A stretch of DNA of 64,000 bases from Staphylococcus nepalensis (GTDB taxonomy: Bacteria > Bacillota > Bacilli > Staphylococcales > Staphylococcaceae), in the NCBI RefSeq assembly GCF_014635045.1, contig NZ_BMCF01000002.1, forward strand, positions 467,912 to 531,911, read 5' to 3'. Positions 52,279-61,586 of the stretch are shown here, piece by piece; positions within the stretch are counted from its first letter, which is position 1, and every line of letters begins with the position of its first letter. The position numbers and the translations under genes are program-made. Below the pieces are notes generated by a model. That model was not told where the DNA came from, made no database searches, and saw only the letters and a program-made list of their open reading frames with translations.

Positions 52279-54267
52279 TTAAAATGTTTGAATTTGGTTT
52301 AATACATTTTCTTTAGTGAAACCATATTTTTCGACTACTAAATCACCAGGAGCGCTTGCGCCAAATCCGTCGATACCGATTACTTTACCTTCAGTACCAA
52401 CATATTTATGCCAACCAAGTGGCGAAGCCATTTCAATAGCAACACGTTTAGTAATAGATGGCGGTAAAACAGATGCTTTATATTCATCTGTTTGTTGATC
52501 AAATGCGTTCCAGTTTGGCATAGAAACAACACGTACACCCTTACCTTGTGCTTCTAAGTCTTTAGCAGCTTCAATAGCTAAATTAACTTCTGAACCTGTT
52601 GCTAATAACAAGAATTCTGGCGCTTTATCTGATTCAAACACTACATAAGCACCTTTACGTACACCTTCTTCTACAGTTTCTTTAGGCAAGTCCATTGTAG
52701 TTAAGTTTTGGCGTGTAAGTACTAATGATGTCGGTGTTGATCCTGCTTCTAGTGCTATTTCCCAAGCTACACGAGTTTCGTTACCATCTGCTGGACGGAT
52801 AACATTCATATTAGGGATGGCACGTAAACCAGCTAATTGTTCAATTGGTTCATGTGTCGGTCCATCTTCACCCACTGCAATGGAATCATGCGTAAAAATA
52901 AATGTTGAATTTAAGCCCATGATTGCAGATAAACGAAGCGCTGGTTTTAAATAGTCACTGAATACGAAGAATGTTGCACCATATGGATGTAAACCACCGT
53001 GTGCAGCCATACCATTTACTGCGGCAGCCATAGCGAATTCACGAACACCAAACCAGATATTTTTACCTTCAGGTGTATCTTTATCAAAATCAACAGCATC
53101 TTTTACATTTGATTTGTTTGAGCCAGCTAAGTCAGCTGAACCACCAAAGAATGAAGGTACTGTTTTACTTAACGCTTGAATAACTTCTCCAGAATCTGCA
53201 CGTGACGCACCACTGTGGCCAGCTTCAAATTCTGGTAATGCATCAGCGTAATTAGCTGGTAATTTACCACTGATTGCCAATTTGAATTCTTCTGCTAATT
53301 CTGGATATTTTTCACTGTATGTTTCAACAAGTTTGTTCCAGCTTTCTTCTTTTTCGTTTGCACGTTTTAGCATTGATTGTTGGAAGATTTCATAAACTTC
53401 ATCTGGAACGTTGAATCGTTTTTCAGGATCTAAACCATAATTTTCTAAAGCTAATTTTCTTTCATCTTCACCTAATGGCGCACCGTGCACACCATGAGAA
53501 TCTTGTTTGTTTGGTGCACCGTAACCAATAATTGTTTTAACTTCAATCATTGTTGGTACATCCGAAGCTTTTGCTTCTTCAATTGCTTTATCAATTGCTT
53601 CGATATCGTTACCATCTTCAATTAAAATGTGTTTCCAACCATATGATTCAAAGCGAGTCTTAACATCTTCAGAAAAAGCTTTGTTTAAATCTCCATCTAA
53701 AGAAATATCATTTGAATCATATAATACAATAAGTTTATCTAATTTCGTATGACCAGCTAATGAAGCCGCCTCATGTGAAATACCTTCCATTAAATCTCCA
53801 TCAGAAGCTAGTACATAAGTGTAATGGTCTACTACATTAGCATCTTCTTTGTTAAACTTACCAGCAAGATGTTTTTCAGCCATAGCCATACCTACAGACA
53901 TAGCAAAACCTTGACCTAATGGACCTGTAGTTACTTCCACACCATCAGTATGTCTGAATTCAGGATGTCCTGGTGTTTTTGAGCCCCATTGTCTAAATTG
54001 TTTTAATTCATCTAATTCTAAACTACCTGAAACATGTAATAAACTATAAAGTAATGCAGAACCATGACCAGCAGACAATACAAAACGATCTCTATCGAAG
54101 AAATCTTTTGATTGGGGGTTGAAATTTAAATGGCGTGTCCATAAAGTATATGCCATTGGAGCAGCACCCATTGGTAATCCAGGGTGTCCTGAGTTTGCTT
54201 GCTCAACAGCATCGATACTTAAAGCTCTAATCGTATCTATTGCTAATTGATCTTTTTCTTTATTCAT
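52279..54267 (-). CDS. tkt: Transketolase
   Basis: A 662-residue thiamine-diphosphate enzyme of the non-oxidative pentose phosphate pathway. [16 protein letters not shown], the TPP motif [40 protein letters not shown], and in the second domain [23 protein letters not shown] and [11 protein letters not shown] are conserved. It converts xylulose 5-phosphate with ribose 5-phosphate or erythrose 4-phosphate, and so would process ribose brought in by the Rbs system. Monocistronic. Confidence 0.97.
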   Translation of the reverse strand: MNKEKDQLAIDTIRALSIDAVEQANSGHPGLPMGAAPMAYTLWTRHLNFNPQSKDFFDRDRFVLSAGHGSALLYSLLHVSGSLELDELKQFRQWGSKTPGHPEFRHTDGVEVTTGPLGQGFAMSVGMAMAEKHLAGKFNKEDANVVDHYTYVLASDGDLMEGISHEAASLAGHTKLDKLIVLYDSNDISLDGDLNKAFSEDVKTRFESYGWKHILIEDGNDIEAIDKAIEEAKASDVPTMIEVKTIIGYGAPNKQDSHGVHGAPLGEDERKLALENYGLDPEKRFNVPDEVYEIFQQSMLKRANEKEESWNKLVETYSEKYPELAEEFKLAISGKLPANYADALPEFEAGHSGASRADSGEVIQALSKTVPSFFGGSADLAGSNKSNVKDAVDFDKDTPEGKNIWFGVREFAMAAAVNGMAAHGGLHPYGATFFVFSDYLKPALRLSAIMGLNSTFIFTHDSIAVGEDGPTHEPIEQLAGLRAIPNMNVIRPADGNETRVAWEIALEAGSTPTSLVLTRQNLTTMDLPKETVEEGVRKGAYVVFESDKAPEFLLLATGSEVNLAIEAAKDLEAQGKGVRVVSMPNWNAFDQQTDEYKASVLPPSITKRVAIEMASPLGWHKYVGTEGKVIGIDGFGASAPGDLVVEKYGFTKENVLNQIQTF

Positions 54268-54343
54268 CTAAATGACTTCCTTTCTTATAGCAAGATTCAT
54301 TACCATTATACATTATTTGACGTTTGTTTAACAAAAAATTGAT

Positions 54344-54592
54344 TTAGTTGTTATCTTTTTTGTCTTTTGAATCTAATATTTTTTTAACTTTTTCAGGTGT
54401 TACATCGTTACCTTCAGGATCAATTACTCTAGTATTTTCAATTTGTTTTTTAAAATTATCTCTGAAAGAGTCTAAATACGCTTTTCTTAATTTAGATTGT
54501 TCTTTAGCCTCAGATTCAGTTAATCCTTCTTCTTTTTTCTTTTTTGCTAATTCATTTATACGCTTGATATCTACGGCATCGTTTTTAGCCAT
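54344..54592 (-). CDS. DUF896 family (UPF0291, YnzC-like) protein
   Basis: An 82-residue cytosolic protein: INELAKKKKEEGLTESE, EQSKLRKAYLDSFRDNFKKQ, VIDPEGNDVTP, all DUF896 hallmarks. GGAGG lies before ATG 54592; the open frame upstream is not translated. It follows sosA on the same strand, but a hairpin terminator separates them. In B. subtilis the homologue ynzC ends the SOS operon yneA-yneB-ynzC. Function unknown. Confidence 0.85.
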   Translation of the reverse strand: MAKNDAVDIKRINELAKKKKEEGLTESEAKEQSKLRKAYLDSFRDNFKKQIENTRVIDPEGNDVTPEKVKKILDSKDKKDNN

Positions 54593-54627
54593 ACTAAACC
54601 TCCGTAATTCATAATATAAAAAATATA

Positions 54628-54666
54628 ACAAAAAAGTGAACGAAACGAAATAGTTCCGCTCACTTT
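54628..54666 (-). terminator. Terminator after sosA
   Basis: aaagtgagcg pairs with cgttcacttt on the minus strand, then six T. Confidence 0.7.
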
Positions 54667-54718
54667 CATATGTACCAGACAATTAATTTACTCCCAAATA
54701 AATTAATGTTTGATATTT

Positions 54719-54952
54719 CTATTTTGCCCTTGCCAAAAATGGCTTATTGCTCTGTTCGCTTTTTTCCACTGAATCCATTTGATATTGTTCGTTTTGAATT
54801 GAGTTGTTTTGGATTTGATGATCTGTCATTTCGTACGTTTGTTCCGACTCAGCATTATTATGTGCACTTAAAATAAATATAGAACTTAAAATCATAGTAA
54901 CTAATAGGACTACGAAGTAAGGCTTTATTTGATGTATATATAATTTGAACAT
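54719..54952 (-). CDS. sosA: SosA, SOS-induced cell-division inhibitor
   Basis: A 77-residue protein with one membrane helix (YFVVLLVTMILSSIFILSA) and a polar extracytoplasmic tail rich in Asn, Gln and Glu. The same length, layout and position divergent from lexA identify S. aureus SosA, which halts division during DNA damage. TAGGAG lies before ATG. The promoter carries a LexA box in its spacer, so it is silent until LexA is cleaved. The tail sequence is weakly conserved in the genus. Confidence 0.9.
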   Translation of the reverse strand: MFKLYIHQIKPYFVVLLVTMILSSIFILSAHNNAESEQTYEMTDHQIQNNSIQNEQYQMDSVEKSEQSNKPFLARAK

Positions 54953-54966
54953 TATAAGTCACTCCT

Positions 54967-55016
54967 AGAACGTTTGTTTGTGTCTAAACTCTAACAGAAC
55001 ATCTGTTCCTAGTCAA
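54967..55016 (-). promoter_or_regulatory. sosA promoter with two LexA boxes
   Basis: Minus-strand TTGACT (55011-55016), 17 bases, TAGAGT (54988-54993). Box AGAACATCTGTTCC (54996-55009) occupies the spacer; a second box, AGAACGTTTGTTTG (54967-54980), lies just after the start site. Confidence 0.85.
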
Positions 55017-55024
55017 CCTTGAAA

Positions 55025-55064
55025 CGAACAAACGTTTGTAAAAAAGAATCATGCATGCTATAAT
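55025..55064 (+). promoter_or_regulatory. lexA promoter with LexA box
   Basis: TTGTAA (55036-55041), 17 bases, TATAAT (55059-55064). CGAACAAACGTTTG (55025-55038), a full match to the Gram-positive consensus, overlaps the -35, fitting autorepression. Confidence 0.88.
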
Positions 55065-55094
55065 AAAAACAAATTAACGTAGGGAGTGCCTATT

Positions 55095-55718
55095 ATGAGA
55101 GAATTAACAAAACGACAAAATGAAATTTTTGAATATATCAAACAGACCGTTCATTCAAAAGGATATCCACCAAGTGTTCGAGAAATTGGTGAAGCTGTGG
55201 GTTTAGCTTCAAGCTCTACCGTACATGGACATTTATCAAGACTAGAAGAAAAAGGCTATATAAAAAGAGATCCAACCAAGCCCCGTGCAATAGAAATTGT
55301 AACTGAACAACTAGGCGAATCTGCAAATATGGAATCAACGATACATGTACCAGTAATTGGAAAAGTAACGGCAGGTATTCCTATTACTGCCGTCGAAAAT
55401 GTTGAAGAATACTTTCCATTACCAGAACATTTTACTTCTACGCATAACAGTGACATTTTCATCTTAAATGTTGTTGGTGATAGTATGATCGAAGCTGGTA
55501 TATTAGATGGAGATAAAGTTATAGTCAGAAGCCAAACAATTGCTGAAAACGGTGATATTATTGTTGCAATGACTGAAGAAAATGAAGCTACAGTCAAACG
55601 TTTTTATAAAGAAAAAACACGTTATCGTTTGCAACCGGAAAATAGTACAATGTCTCCTATTTATTTAGACCAAGTCACTGTTTTAGGCAAAGTCGTTGGG
55701 CTTTTCAGAGAAATTTAA
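55095..55718 (+). CDS. lexA: LexA repressor
   Basis: A 207-residue SOS repressor. The winged HTH is [33 protein letters not shown]. The self-cleavage site is Ala93-Gly94 (VTAGIP), the nucleophile Ser130 ([10 protein letters not shown]) and the base Lys168 (ATVKRFY), the same numbering as S. aureus. ATG 55095 follows AGGGAG; the upstream GTG belongs to that site. It binds the boxes listed upstream of umuC, parE, sbcD, sosA and itself. Confidence 0.97.
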   Translation: MRELTKRQNEIFEYIKQTVHSKGYPPSVREIGEAVGLASSSTVHGHLSRLEEKGYIKRDPTKPRAIEIVTEQLGESANMESTIHVPVIGKVTAGIPITAVENVEEYFPLPEHFTSTHNSDIFILNVVGDSMIEAGILDGDKVIVRSQTIAENGDIIVAMTEENEATVKRFYKEKTRYRLQPENSTMSPIYLDQVTVLGKVVGLFREI

Positions 55719-55750
55719 TTATTTTATTTGTAAGTAAAGACACTCTCAAC

Positions 55751-55791
55751 AAAAATAAGAGGTTGCGCGTTGAGCGCAACCTCTTATTTTT
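55751..55791 (+). terminator. Terminator of lexA
   Basis: Perfect 18-bp stem aaaaataagaggttgcgc/gcgcaacctcttattttt. It also overlaps the stop of the small minus-strand frame at 55784. Confidence 0.9.
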
Positions 55792-55864
55792 CGTCATTCT
55801 TTTCTAAAACGTCTTTAACTTTTTCTAGTATATCTTCTGTTTGATCTTTTTTATTTGTTGTCAT
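55784..55864 (-). CDS. Candidate 26-residue small protein
   Basis: ATG preceded by GAGGATG at 7 bases, then MTTNKKDQTEDILEKVKDVL and a short acidic end. It is highly charged and could form one amphipathic helix. It is convergent with lexA, and its last codons lie in the lexA terminator stem. Its composition and ribosome-binding site make translation plausible; I know no family. Confidence 0.45.
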   Translation of the reverse strand: MTTNKKDQTEDILEKVKDVLEKNDEK

Positions 55865-55916
55865 AATATCTCATCCTCACAGGTTACAGATACCCTCATT
55901 CAACAAATCGTAAACA

Positions 55917-56930
55917 CTATCCAGTGTAATTTTCAGTCCAATAAGGTTGTCTTTGTTCATTAAAATCAACGCCGACACCTAATGTTCGAAATTCTTTTTT
56001 AAGAATGTTCTTTCTATGTCCTAAAGAATTCATTAAACCTTGATGGGCATAAATACTACTTTGTTGACCATAAGCTAAGTTTTCTCCGGCTGCATTAAAA
56101 TCGTGTCCATCACTTTCTAAACGATCAAACGGAGAATCTCCACTCAAATTATTATGATTAAAATAGTTATTTTCTGCCATATCAGTACTGTGCTTACGTG
56201 CTGTATCAGAAATAGTTGTTGAATAATCTAAAGTATTTAAACCATGTTGCACTCTTTCAGCGTTTACTAAGTCAAAATTTTGCAATTCAAAGCTCTTAGC
56301 TAAATTATCCGACGGCGCCCCATATTGTTGTTGAAGTCTATTTTCCATTTCTTCACTAATTAATAATAATGCTGTTAAGTGGTTTTGGTTATGTTTGTCA
56401 TAAAATGCTGTAGTATAAATATTGTCTTTTTTAAAATTGTCAAATTCACTATCTTGCACGTCTATATTTATATGACCTTTTTGTTTTGTTGATATAGGGT
56501 CACCTAATCGATCTCTAACTGTATCTTTCGGAGAATTATATTTTATTTTAGATTTAGAAGAAATAACATTTTGATTACTATACAAACCATTTACTTTATC
56601 TTTAATATAACTCACCATAACAAAACTTCTGTAATCGTCAGAATAATACGTATGCCAATTCGTACCATATTCGTTTGAAGTAACACGCTTTGCTTTACCT
56701 AATTTTTCTTCTACTTTTTCCTTAGACATATTCATTTGAATATTATTCAAAGCAAAATCTTGTTCATCAGGTACTTTTAAGGTATTTTCAGTTAAAGGCT
56801 TATCAGATGACCAACTGTCTACTTTTGATTTAAATTGTTGCTGCAACGATTCTAGCGGTGCAAATTCTTTAATTGGAGTAATTAACACAATTAACAGAAG
56901 TACAATTACATATAATAAAAATCGTTTAAT
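55917..56930 (-). CDS. CAP (SCP/PR-1) domain protein with CAP-associated N-domain
   Basis: An extracellular protein: N-terminal helix KRFLLYVIVLLLIVLITPI (signal/anchor), two MSKEKVEEKLGKAKR / PKDTVRDRLGDPIS repeats of the CAP-associated domain (about residues 60-170), then a CAP domain (about 215-337) with LVNAERVQHGLNTL, HSTDMAENNYFNH, AGENLAYG and GHRKNIL. Coordinates start at ATT 56930, placed 6 bases after AGGTG and giving the full membrane helix (337 residues). The first conventional start, GTG 56888, would cut the helix and lacks a ribosome-binding site. Function unknown. Confidence 0.82.
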   Translation of the reverse strand: MKRFLLYVIVLLLIVLITPIKEFAPLESLQQQFKSKVDSWSSDKPLTENTLKVPDEQDFALNNIQMNMSKEKVEEKLGKAKRVTSNEYGTNWHTYYSDDYRSFVMVSYIKDKVNGLYSNQNVISSKSKIKYNSPKDTVRDRLGDPISTKQKGHINIDVQDSEFDNFKKDNIYTTAFYDKHNQNHLTALLLISEEMENRLQQQYGAPSDNLAKSFELQNFDLVNAERVQHGLNTLDYSTTISDTARKHSTDMAENNYFNHNNLSGDSPFDRLESDGHDFNAAGENLAYGQQSSIYAHQGLMNSLGHRKNILKKEFRTLGVGVDFNEQRQPYWTENYTG

Positions 56931-56950
56931 TTTTTACACCTACTATATTA

Positions 56951-57928
56951 TTAGTCTCTATCTCCATTGAAAATAGAATTTCTAACTATGACATAATCCA
57001 CTTTAGTTAATGAATTTAAATCGTTACCCCCTGCATATGAGATTGAACTCTGTAAATCTTGTTGCATTTCAACTAATGTATCCATTAATGAACCTTTATG
57101 TTCAACAAACATTTTTTTACCTTCAACGTTTTTATGTTCACCTTTTTGGAATTCAGATGCACTACCGAAATACTCTTTATATAATTTACCATCTAATTCA
57201 ACCGTTTCGCCAGGAGATTCTTCATGAGCAGCAAATAATGAACCTATCATTACCATAGATGCACCAAATCGAATTGATTTAGCAATATCACCATGCGTTC
57301 TAATACCTCCATCAGCTATGATTGGTTTACGTGCTGCTTTACTACAATGATTTAAAGCAGCTAATTGCCAACCGCCTGTACCAAATCCTGTTTTGATTTT
57401 AGTAATACAAACACGGCCAGGCCCAATACCTACTTTCGTTGCATCTGCACCCGCATTTTCTAATTCTCGAACTCCTTCAGGCGTCCCAACATTACCTGCA
57501 ATAACAAAGGAATCAGGAATATGTTTTTTAATATGTTGAATCATATGGATTACAGCATCTGAATGACCGTGTGCAATATCAATTGTAATATATTCAGGAA
57601 TTACACCATCGTTTGCCATTTTTTCAACAAATTCAAATTCACGTGCTTTAATGCCAACTGAAATAGAAGCAAACAAGCCTTTGCTATGCATTTTTTTCAC
57701 AAAAGGTATACGTGCTGCTTCGTCAAATCTATGCATAATATAGAAATATTCGTTTTCAGCAAACCATTCTGCCAAAGTTTCATTCATCACTGTTTGCATA
57801 TTTGCAGGCACAACAGGTAATTTAAATTCTTTTGGTCCGAATTTCACTGCAGTATCACATTCTGAGCGACTATTCACAATACATTTATTTGGTATAAGCT
57901 GGATATCTTCATAATCAAATATTTTCAT
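56951..57928 (-). CDS. guaC: GMP reductase
   Basis: A 325-residue TIM barrel reducing GMP to IMP with NADPH. The catalytic loop is [24 protein letters not shown] (active Cys in RVC). [27 protein letters not shown] binds phosphate, and no CBS domains are present, separating it from IMP dehydrogenase. ATG 57928 follows AGGGG; the longer frame has no start site. Length equals the S. aureus enzyme. Confidence 0.95.
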   Translation of the reverse strand: MKIFDYEDIQLIPNKCIVNSRSECDTAVKFGPKEFKLPVVPANMQTVMNETLAEWFAENEYFYIMHRFDEAARIPFVKKMHSKGLFASISVGIKAREFEFVEKMANDGVIPEYITIDIAHGHSDAVIHMIQHIKKHIPDSFVIAGNVGTPEGVRELENAGADATKVGIGPGRVCITKIKTGFGTGGWQLAALNHCSKAARKPIIADGGIRTHGDIAKSIRFGASMVMIGSLFAAHEESPGETVELDGKLYKEYFGSASEFQKGEHKNVEGKKMFVEHKGSLMDTLVEMQQDLQSSISYAGGNDLNSLTKVDYVIVRNSIFNGDRD

Positions 57929-58007
57929 AATTATATAAACCCCTAACATTTAATAGTGAAACAGTATTTAAAGGTAAGATTTTTAAATGAATTCAACAAT
58001 TATCTAA

Positions 58008-58038
58008 GGAAATAATCCTATATATTAGGATTATTTCC
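58008..58038. terminator. Hairpin between rpsN and guaC
   Basis: Perfect 13-bp stem ggaaataatccta/taggattatttcc with a 5-base loop. No clear T-run follows on either strand, so it may be a weak terminator of rpsN or a leader structure of guaC. Confidence 0.45.
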
Positions 58039-58119
58039 GAACAATAGCATTTTATTTATCTTTACCAATAGATAATATACATGGTTTCACTCTAAATGTA
58101 AATGAACTAAAGTCTGATT

Positions 58120-58389
58120 TTACCAACTTGATTTTTTAACACCAGGAATTTGGCCTTTATGTGCATAATCTCTAAATGCAATTCGTGACATTTCAAACTT
58201 TCTTAATACACCTCTTGGACGCCCACTCACCTTACATCTGCGTGTTAGTCTTGTAGGTGAAGCATCTCTAGGCAATTTTCTTAATGCTTCGTAATCGCCT
58301 TTTGCTTTTAACTCTTTTCTTAATTCATAATATTGAGCAACTAAGCGTTCTCTTTTTTCTTCTTTAGCAATTTTTGATTTTTTTGCCAT
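58120..58389 (-). CDS. rpsN: 30S ribosomal protein S14, zinc-free type
   Basis: An 89-residue S14 with [33 protein letters not shown]. Zinc-type S14 has two CxxC pairs and about 61 residues; this longer form has a single Cys and needs no zinc. Firmicutes often keep both and express this one under zinc limitation through Zur. A Zur-like box lies 16 bp upstream of the start, supporting that. GGAGAG precedes ATG. Confidence 0.95.
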   Translation of the reverse strand: MAKKSKIAKEEKRERLVAQYYELRKELKAKGDYEALRKLPRDASPTRLTRRCKVSGRPRGVLRKFEMSRIAFRDYAHKGQIPGVKKSSW

Positions 58390-58407
58390 ATCTTTCTCTC
58401 CTTTAAA

Positions 58408-58422
58408 TCGTAATCGTTACGC
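58408..58422 (-). promoter_or_regulatory. Zur-like box upstream of rpsN
   Basis: TCGTAATCGTTACGC matches TCGTAATNATTACGA at all but two positions, and the flanking AAA/TTT extends the symmetry (58405-58425). Confidence 0.65.
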
Positions 58423-58619
58423 TTTAAATATTAACATATGCTTTTCATAAATCAAACTAAAACGATTTGGTCATTAAAAATTATTTTTTAAAAGGGGTAT
58501 AATAGTTAGGTATATTAGGATATCTTCAAGTTAAGTAAAGCATTTTTCATTGAATATATTGATTAATTATGGTATCATTTTAAAACGTAATGATTCCTGT
58601 TAAGAAAGAGGTGTTAATT

Positions 58620-58769
58620 TTGCGCGTAAATATTACATTAGCTTGTACAGAATGTGGCGATCGTAACTACATCAGTACTAAAAACAAGCGTAACAATCCA
58701 GAACGTATTGAACTTAAAAAATTCTGCCCACGATTAAATAAATACACTTTACATCGTGAAACTAAATAA
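58620..58769 (+). CDS. rpmG: 50S ribosomal protein L33
   Basis: A 49-residue protein starting at TTG with GAGGTG 7 bases before: [19 protein letters not shown], then [17 protein letters not shown]. It has one complete CxxC and a single Cys in the second site (CPRL). Staphylococci have several rpmG copies; this is the one neighbouring rpsN and katA. It diverges from rpsN. Confidence 0.95.
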   Translation: MRVNITLACTECGDRNYISTKNKRNNPERIELKKFCPRLNKYTLHRETK

Positions 58770-58810
58770 TTCTGTGCTTTCATTATCTTTTTAATACGAC
58801 ACTTAAAAAG

Positions 58811-58838
58811 AAGAGCTAATCCGTAATGGGTTAGCTCT
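58811..58838 (+). terminator. Terminator of rpmG
   Basis: aagagctaatcc/gggttagctctt followed by a run of seven T. Confidence 0.85.
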
Positions 58839-58860
58839 TTTTTTATTTAAAATCTTACAG

Positions 58861-59280
58861 TTTTGGTCGTGCATGCTTGCCTGAGGTATGAGGTATGGTT
58901 CAAGCCTATAGTCTCTCACTCATATACTTCCCTGGCGTCAACACGTTACAAAATCGTTATAAAATATGGAATTTAGTACAAAAAGGCTTTTTCGTATAAT
59001 TTAATAAACACCGCTAAACTAAATTAACATGACAACTTATATATATAAATTATGATAAGGGGCAACTTACACTACCGATGGGCACTTCAGTTTTAATTTC
59101 TATTAATGATACACCGCGCTATGTAACTGGGTTGAAACAATACATTAAATCACACAACAAAGCGTTAATTAACAATAATATACTTAAATATCACTATTAA
59201 ATGCATTTAAGGTCTTCTAATAAATCATAACTACCCTTATAATGAAATAAGTATATAAAATATATTGGAGGGAATTTTTA
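58861..59280. other. Intergenic with one weak small frame
   Basis: About 420 bp. Apart from the 40-codon frame at 59078 and the ribosome-binding site of the next gene, I see no structure. Confidence 0.5.
59078..59200 (+). CDS. Weak candidate small frame, possible gene remnant
   Basis: A 40-codon frame starting MGTSVLISINDTPRYVTGLK and ending KALINNNILKYHY. The front half looks protein-like, but AAGGGG is about 17 bases upstream, too far for good initiation. It may be a remnant of a longer gene. No family recognised. Confidence 0.2.
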   Translation: MGTSVLISINDTPRYVTGLKQYIKSHNKALINNNILKYHY

Positions 59281-59281
59281 T

Positions 59282-59530
59282 ATGGAAAATCGTCACATTA
59301 CGGATGAACAAAAAAAACACATTATTGATTCAATAACTGAAAAAACAAAAGATAAAAGTGTGTGTAACTGCGAGCGTCCTGATATTGAAATTTTAGATGG
59401 TCATTATTTCCTACCATTGTTAACTGCTTCCTTAGGTAATGATCCAACGCCGTTAATAACATTATTATGTAACAATTGTGGAAAAATGCATTTCTATTCG
59501 CAAAATTTCTTAGGTATAAAGACAAGATAA
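59282..59530 (+). CDS. Small protein with CxC/CxxC zinc-ribbon-like cysteines
   Basis: An 82-residue protein with Cys28/Cys30 (SVCNCERPDIEILDGHYFLP) and Cys63/Cys66 (LLCNNCGKMHFYSQNFLG). The spacing suggests a four-cysteine metal site. A helical N-terminus (TDEQKKHIIDSITEKTKDK) precedes it. GGAGGGA lies before ATG and a strong terminator follows. Between rpmG and katA; function unknown. Confidence 0.7.
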   Translation: MENRHITDEQKKHIIDSITEKTKDKSVCNCERPDIEILDGHYFLPLLTASLGNDPTPLITLLCNNCGKMHFYSQNFLGIKTR

Positions 59531-59630
59531 TTCAAATTAAAATAAATGACTTACACGCTTAAATCTAATGTGCCCTGTTCAGCATTACATTTAAGCAGTT
59601 ACGATTAATTAAATGATGTTTACAGTTAAA

Positions 59631-59664
59631 GACAAACCAAATGACTTATGACATTTGGTTTGTC
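59631..59664 (+). terminator. Terminator of the 82-residue protein
   Basis: Perfect stem gacaaaccaaatg/catttggtttgtc plus five T. Confidence 0.9.
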
Positions 59665-59755
59665 TTTTTATATTTATTAACCTATCTAATAACGTAAATT
59701 AAACATGCCCTTAGATAAACATATGCATTGAATATCCCAAAAATTCAAACATAAA

Positions 59756-59786
59756 ATGCACCTTCCATTTTGAAATGAAGGTGCAT
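59756..59786 (-). terminator. Terminator of katA
   Basis: Stem atgcaccttc/gaaggtgcat with A/T-rich flanks, about 90 bp beyond the katA stop. Confidence 0.65.
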
Positions 59787-59875
59787 CTTTATTTTAAATA
59801 GGCATGTTTTGTTTATATCTTAAACGCGCGCTTTAAAACTTTTATTGTAAATTGTTAATCATAAGCGTGCAATGA

Positions 59876-61363
59876 TTAATCTGCAATTTCTAAATCTACA
59901 TCATTTATGTCGATACCTAATGCTTTCGCCACACCTTTACCATATTCACTATCCGCTTTATAACAATGGCGAATATGACGATGTTGAACTTCTAATGTAG
60001 TACCTTGCATTTCATTAGCTGTATTTTCAAAAATTCGCGCTTGCTGTTCTTTAGATTGTATTCTGAACAAACGTCCTGGCTGTTCGAAGTAATTATCGTC
60101 ATCTTCTCTGAAGTCATATTCATATGCTTCACCTTCAATTTTTAGTCCAGGTTTTTTAAATTCAGGTTGATCTTCGAATGAACCATCACTGTTTGGATAA
60201 TAATGTGTGCCGCCGCCTTGATTATTATCTATAATTCTCATTTGACCGTCACGGCTAAATGGACAAATATTTTCAATGCCAACACCCTTAGGTTGGTTAA
60301 CTGGTATTTGCCAATGATTGACGCCTAATCTGTAGCGTTGTGCATCGCCATATGAGAATAATCTACCTTGTAACATTCTGTCTGGAGAGAAATCAATCCC
60401 AGGTACAATATTAGTTGGGGCGAAAGCAGCCTGCTCAACATCTTGGAAATAGTTGTCTGGGTTGCGATTTAATTCAAATTCTCCAACTTCTATTAAAGGA
60501 TAGTCTCCTTTATACCAAACTTTTGTTAAATCAAATGGATTATCTTTATGGTTGCGCGCTTGTTCTTCTGTCATGACTTGAATATACATTTTCCATTTTG
60601 GATAATCTTTGTTTTCAATTGCTTCGAATAAATCACGTTGTGATGATTCTCTGTCTTCCCCAACAATTTTTGCCGCTTCGTCAGGTTGTAAGTTTTCAAT
60701 ACCTTGTTGCGTTCTATGATGGAATTTCACCCAAACACGTTCACCTTTATCATTGTACATAGAATAAGTATGAGATCCAAAACCATGCATATTTCTAAAA
60801 CCTTTAGGTATACCACGGTCTGACATTAAAATTGTTACTTGATGTAATGCTTCAGGTAAAGAAGTCCAGAAATCCCAATTGTTTTGTGCACTTCTCATAT
60901 TTGTTCTTGGGTCACGTTTAACAGCGTGGTTTAAACTAGCAAATAGTTTCGGGTCTCTAAAGAAGAATACTGGTGTATTATTTCCTACTAAATCCCAATT
61001 ACCTTCATCTGTATAGAACTTCAACGCGAACCCACGAATATCTCGTTCTGCATCAGCTGCGCCTCTTTCACCTGCTACAGTTGAAAAACGCGCAAACATT
61101 TCAGTTTGTTTGCCTACTTCAGAGAAAATGCTAGCTGAAGTATATTGTGTAATATCGTTTGTAACCGTAAAAGTACCAAAAGCACCTGACCCTTTTGCAT
61201 GCATACGTCTTTCCGGTATAACTTCTCTATCAAAATGAGCCATTTGCTCTAAAAAGTACCAATCTTGCATTAATAATGGTCCTCTAGGGCCGGCTGTCAT
61301 ACTATTTTCTCTATCTGAGACTGGTGCGCCAAAGAGGCTCGTTAATTTTTTCCTGTTACTCAT
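59876..61363 (-). CDS. katA: Catalase (monofunctional, haem)
   Basis: A 495-residue clade 3 catalase. Distal His55 is in [15 protein letters not shown] and the Asn in [11 protein letters not shown]; the proximal haem Tyr is in [14 protein letters not shown]. It breaks hydrogen peroxide into water and oxygen. ATG 61363 follows GGGGGAA; the TTG just before is not needed. Promoter and PerR-type box are visible upstream. Confidence 0.97.
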   Translation of the reverse strand: MSNRKKLTSLFGAPVSDRENSMTAGPRGPLLMQDWYFLEQMAHFDREVIPERRMHAKGSGAFGTFTVTNDITQYTSASIFSEVGKQTEMFARFSTVAGERGAADAERDIRGFALKFYTDEGNWDLVGNNTPVFFFRDPKLFASLNHAVKRDPRTNMRSAQNNWDFWTSLPEALHQVTILMSDRGIPKGFRNMHGFGSHTYSMYNDKGERVWVKFHHRTQQGIENLQPDEAAKIVGEDRESSQRDLFEAIENKDYPKWKMYIQVMTEEQARNHKDNPFDLTKVWYKGDYPLIEVGEFELNRNPDNYFQDVEQAAFAPTNIVPGIDFSPDRMLQGRLFSYGDAQRYRLGVNHWQIPVNQPKGVGIENICPFSRDGQMRIIDNNQGGGTHYYPNSDGSFEDQPEFKKPGLKIEGEAYEYDFREDDDNYFEQPGRLFRIQSKEQQARIFENTANEMQGTTLEVQHRHIRHCYKADSEYGKGVAKALGIDINDVDLEIAD

Positions 61364-61387
61364 CAAAATTCCCCCGCCTTTACTAAT

Positions 61388-61402
61388 TAATAATAATTAT
61401 TA
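61388..61402 (-). promoter_or_regulatory. PerR-like box of katA
   Basis: The perfect 7-1-7 palindrome TAATAATAATTATTA differs from the PerR consensus TTATAATNATTATAA at one base per half. It lies just after the predicted transcription start. Confidence 0.75.
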
Positions 61403-61412
61403 CCTAGTACTT

Positions 61413-61441
61413 ATTTTAATCTATAATTTTTCTAAAAGCAA
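61413..61441 (-). promoter_or_regulatory. Sigma-A promoter of katA
   Basis: Minus-strand TTGCTT (61436-61441), 17 bases, TAAAAT (61413-61418). Confidence 0.7.
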
Positions 61442-61586
61442 CTAACAATATACATATAAATACTAATTTTCAAAATATTTGAAAATTTATAGCAAGACAG
61501 TCATAAAAAGCATTGCTTGTACAGCTCAAAAGCATTAGAATGGATAATATATATTTAAAATTTAATAGAACATAGGAGACTGTATT

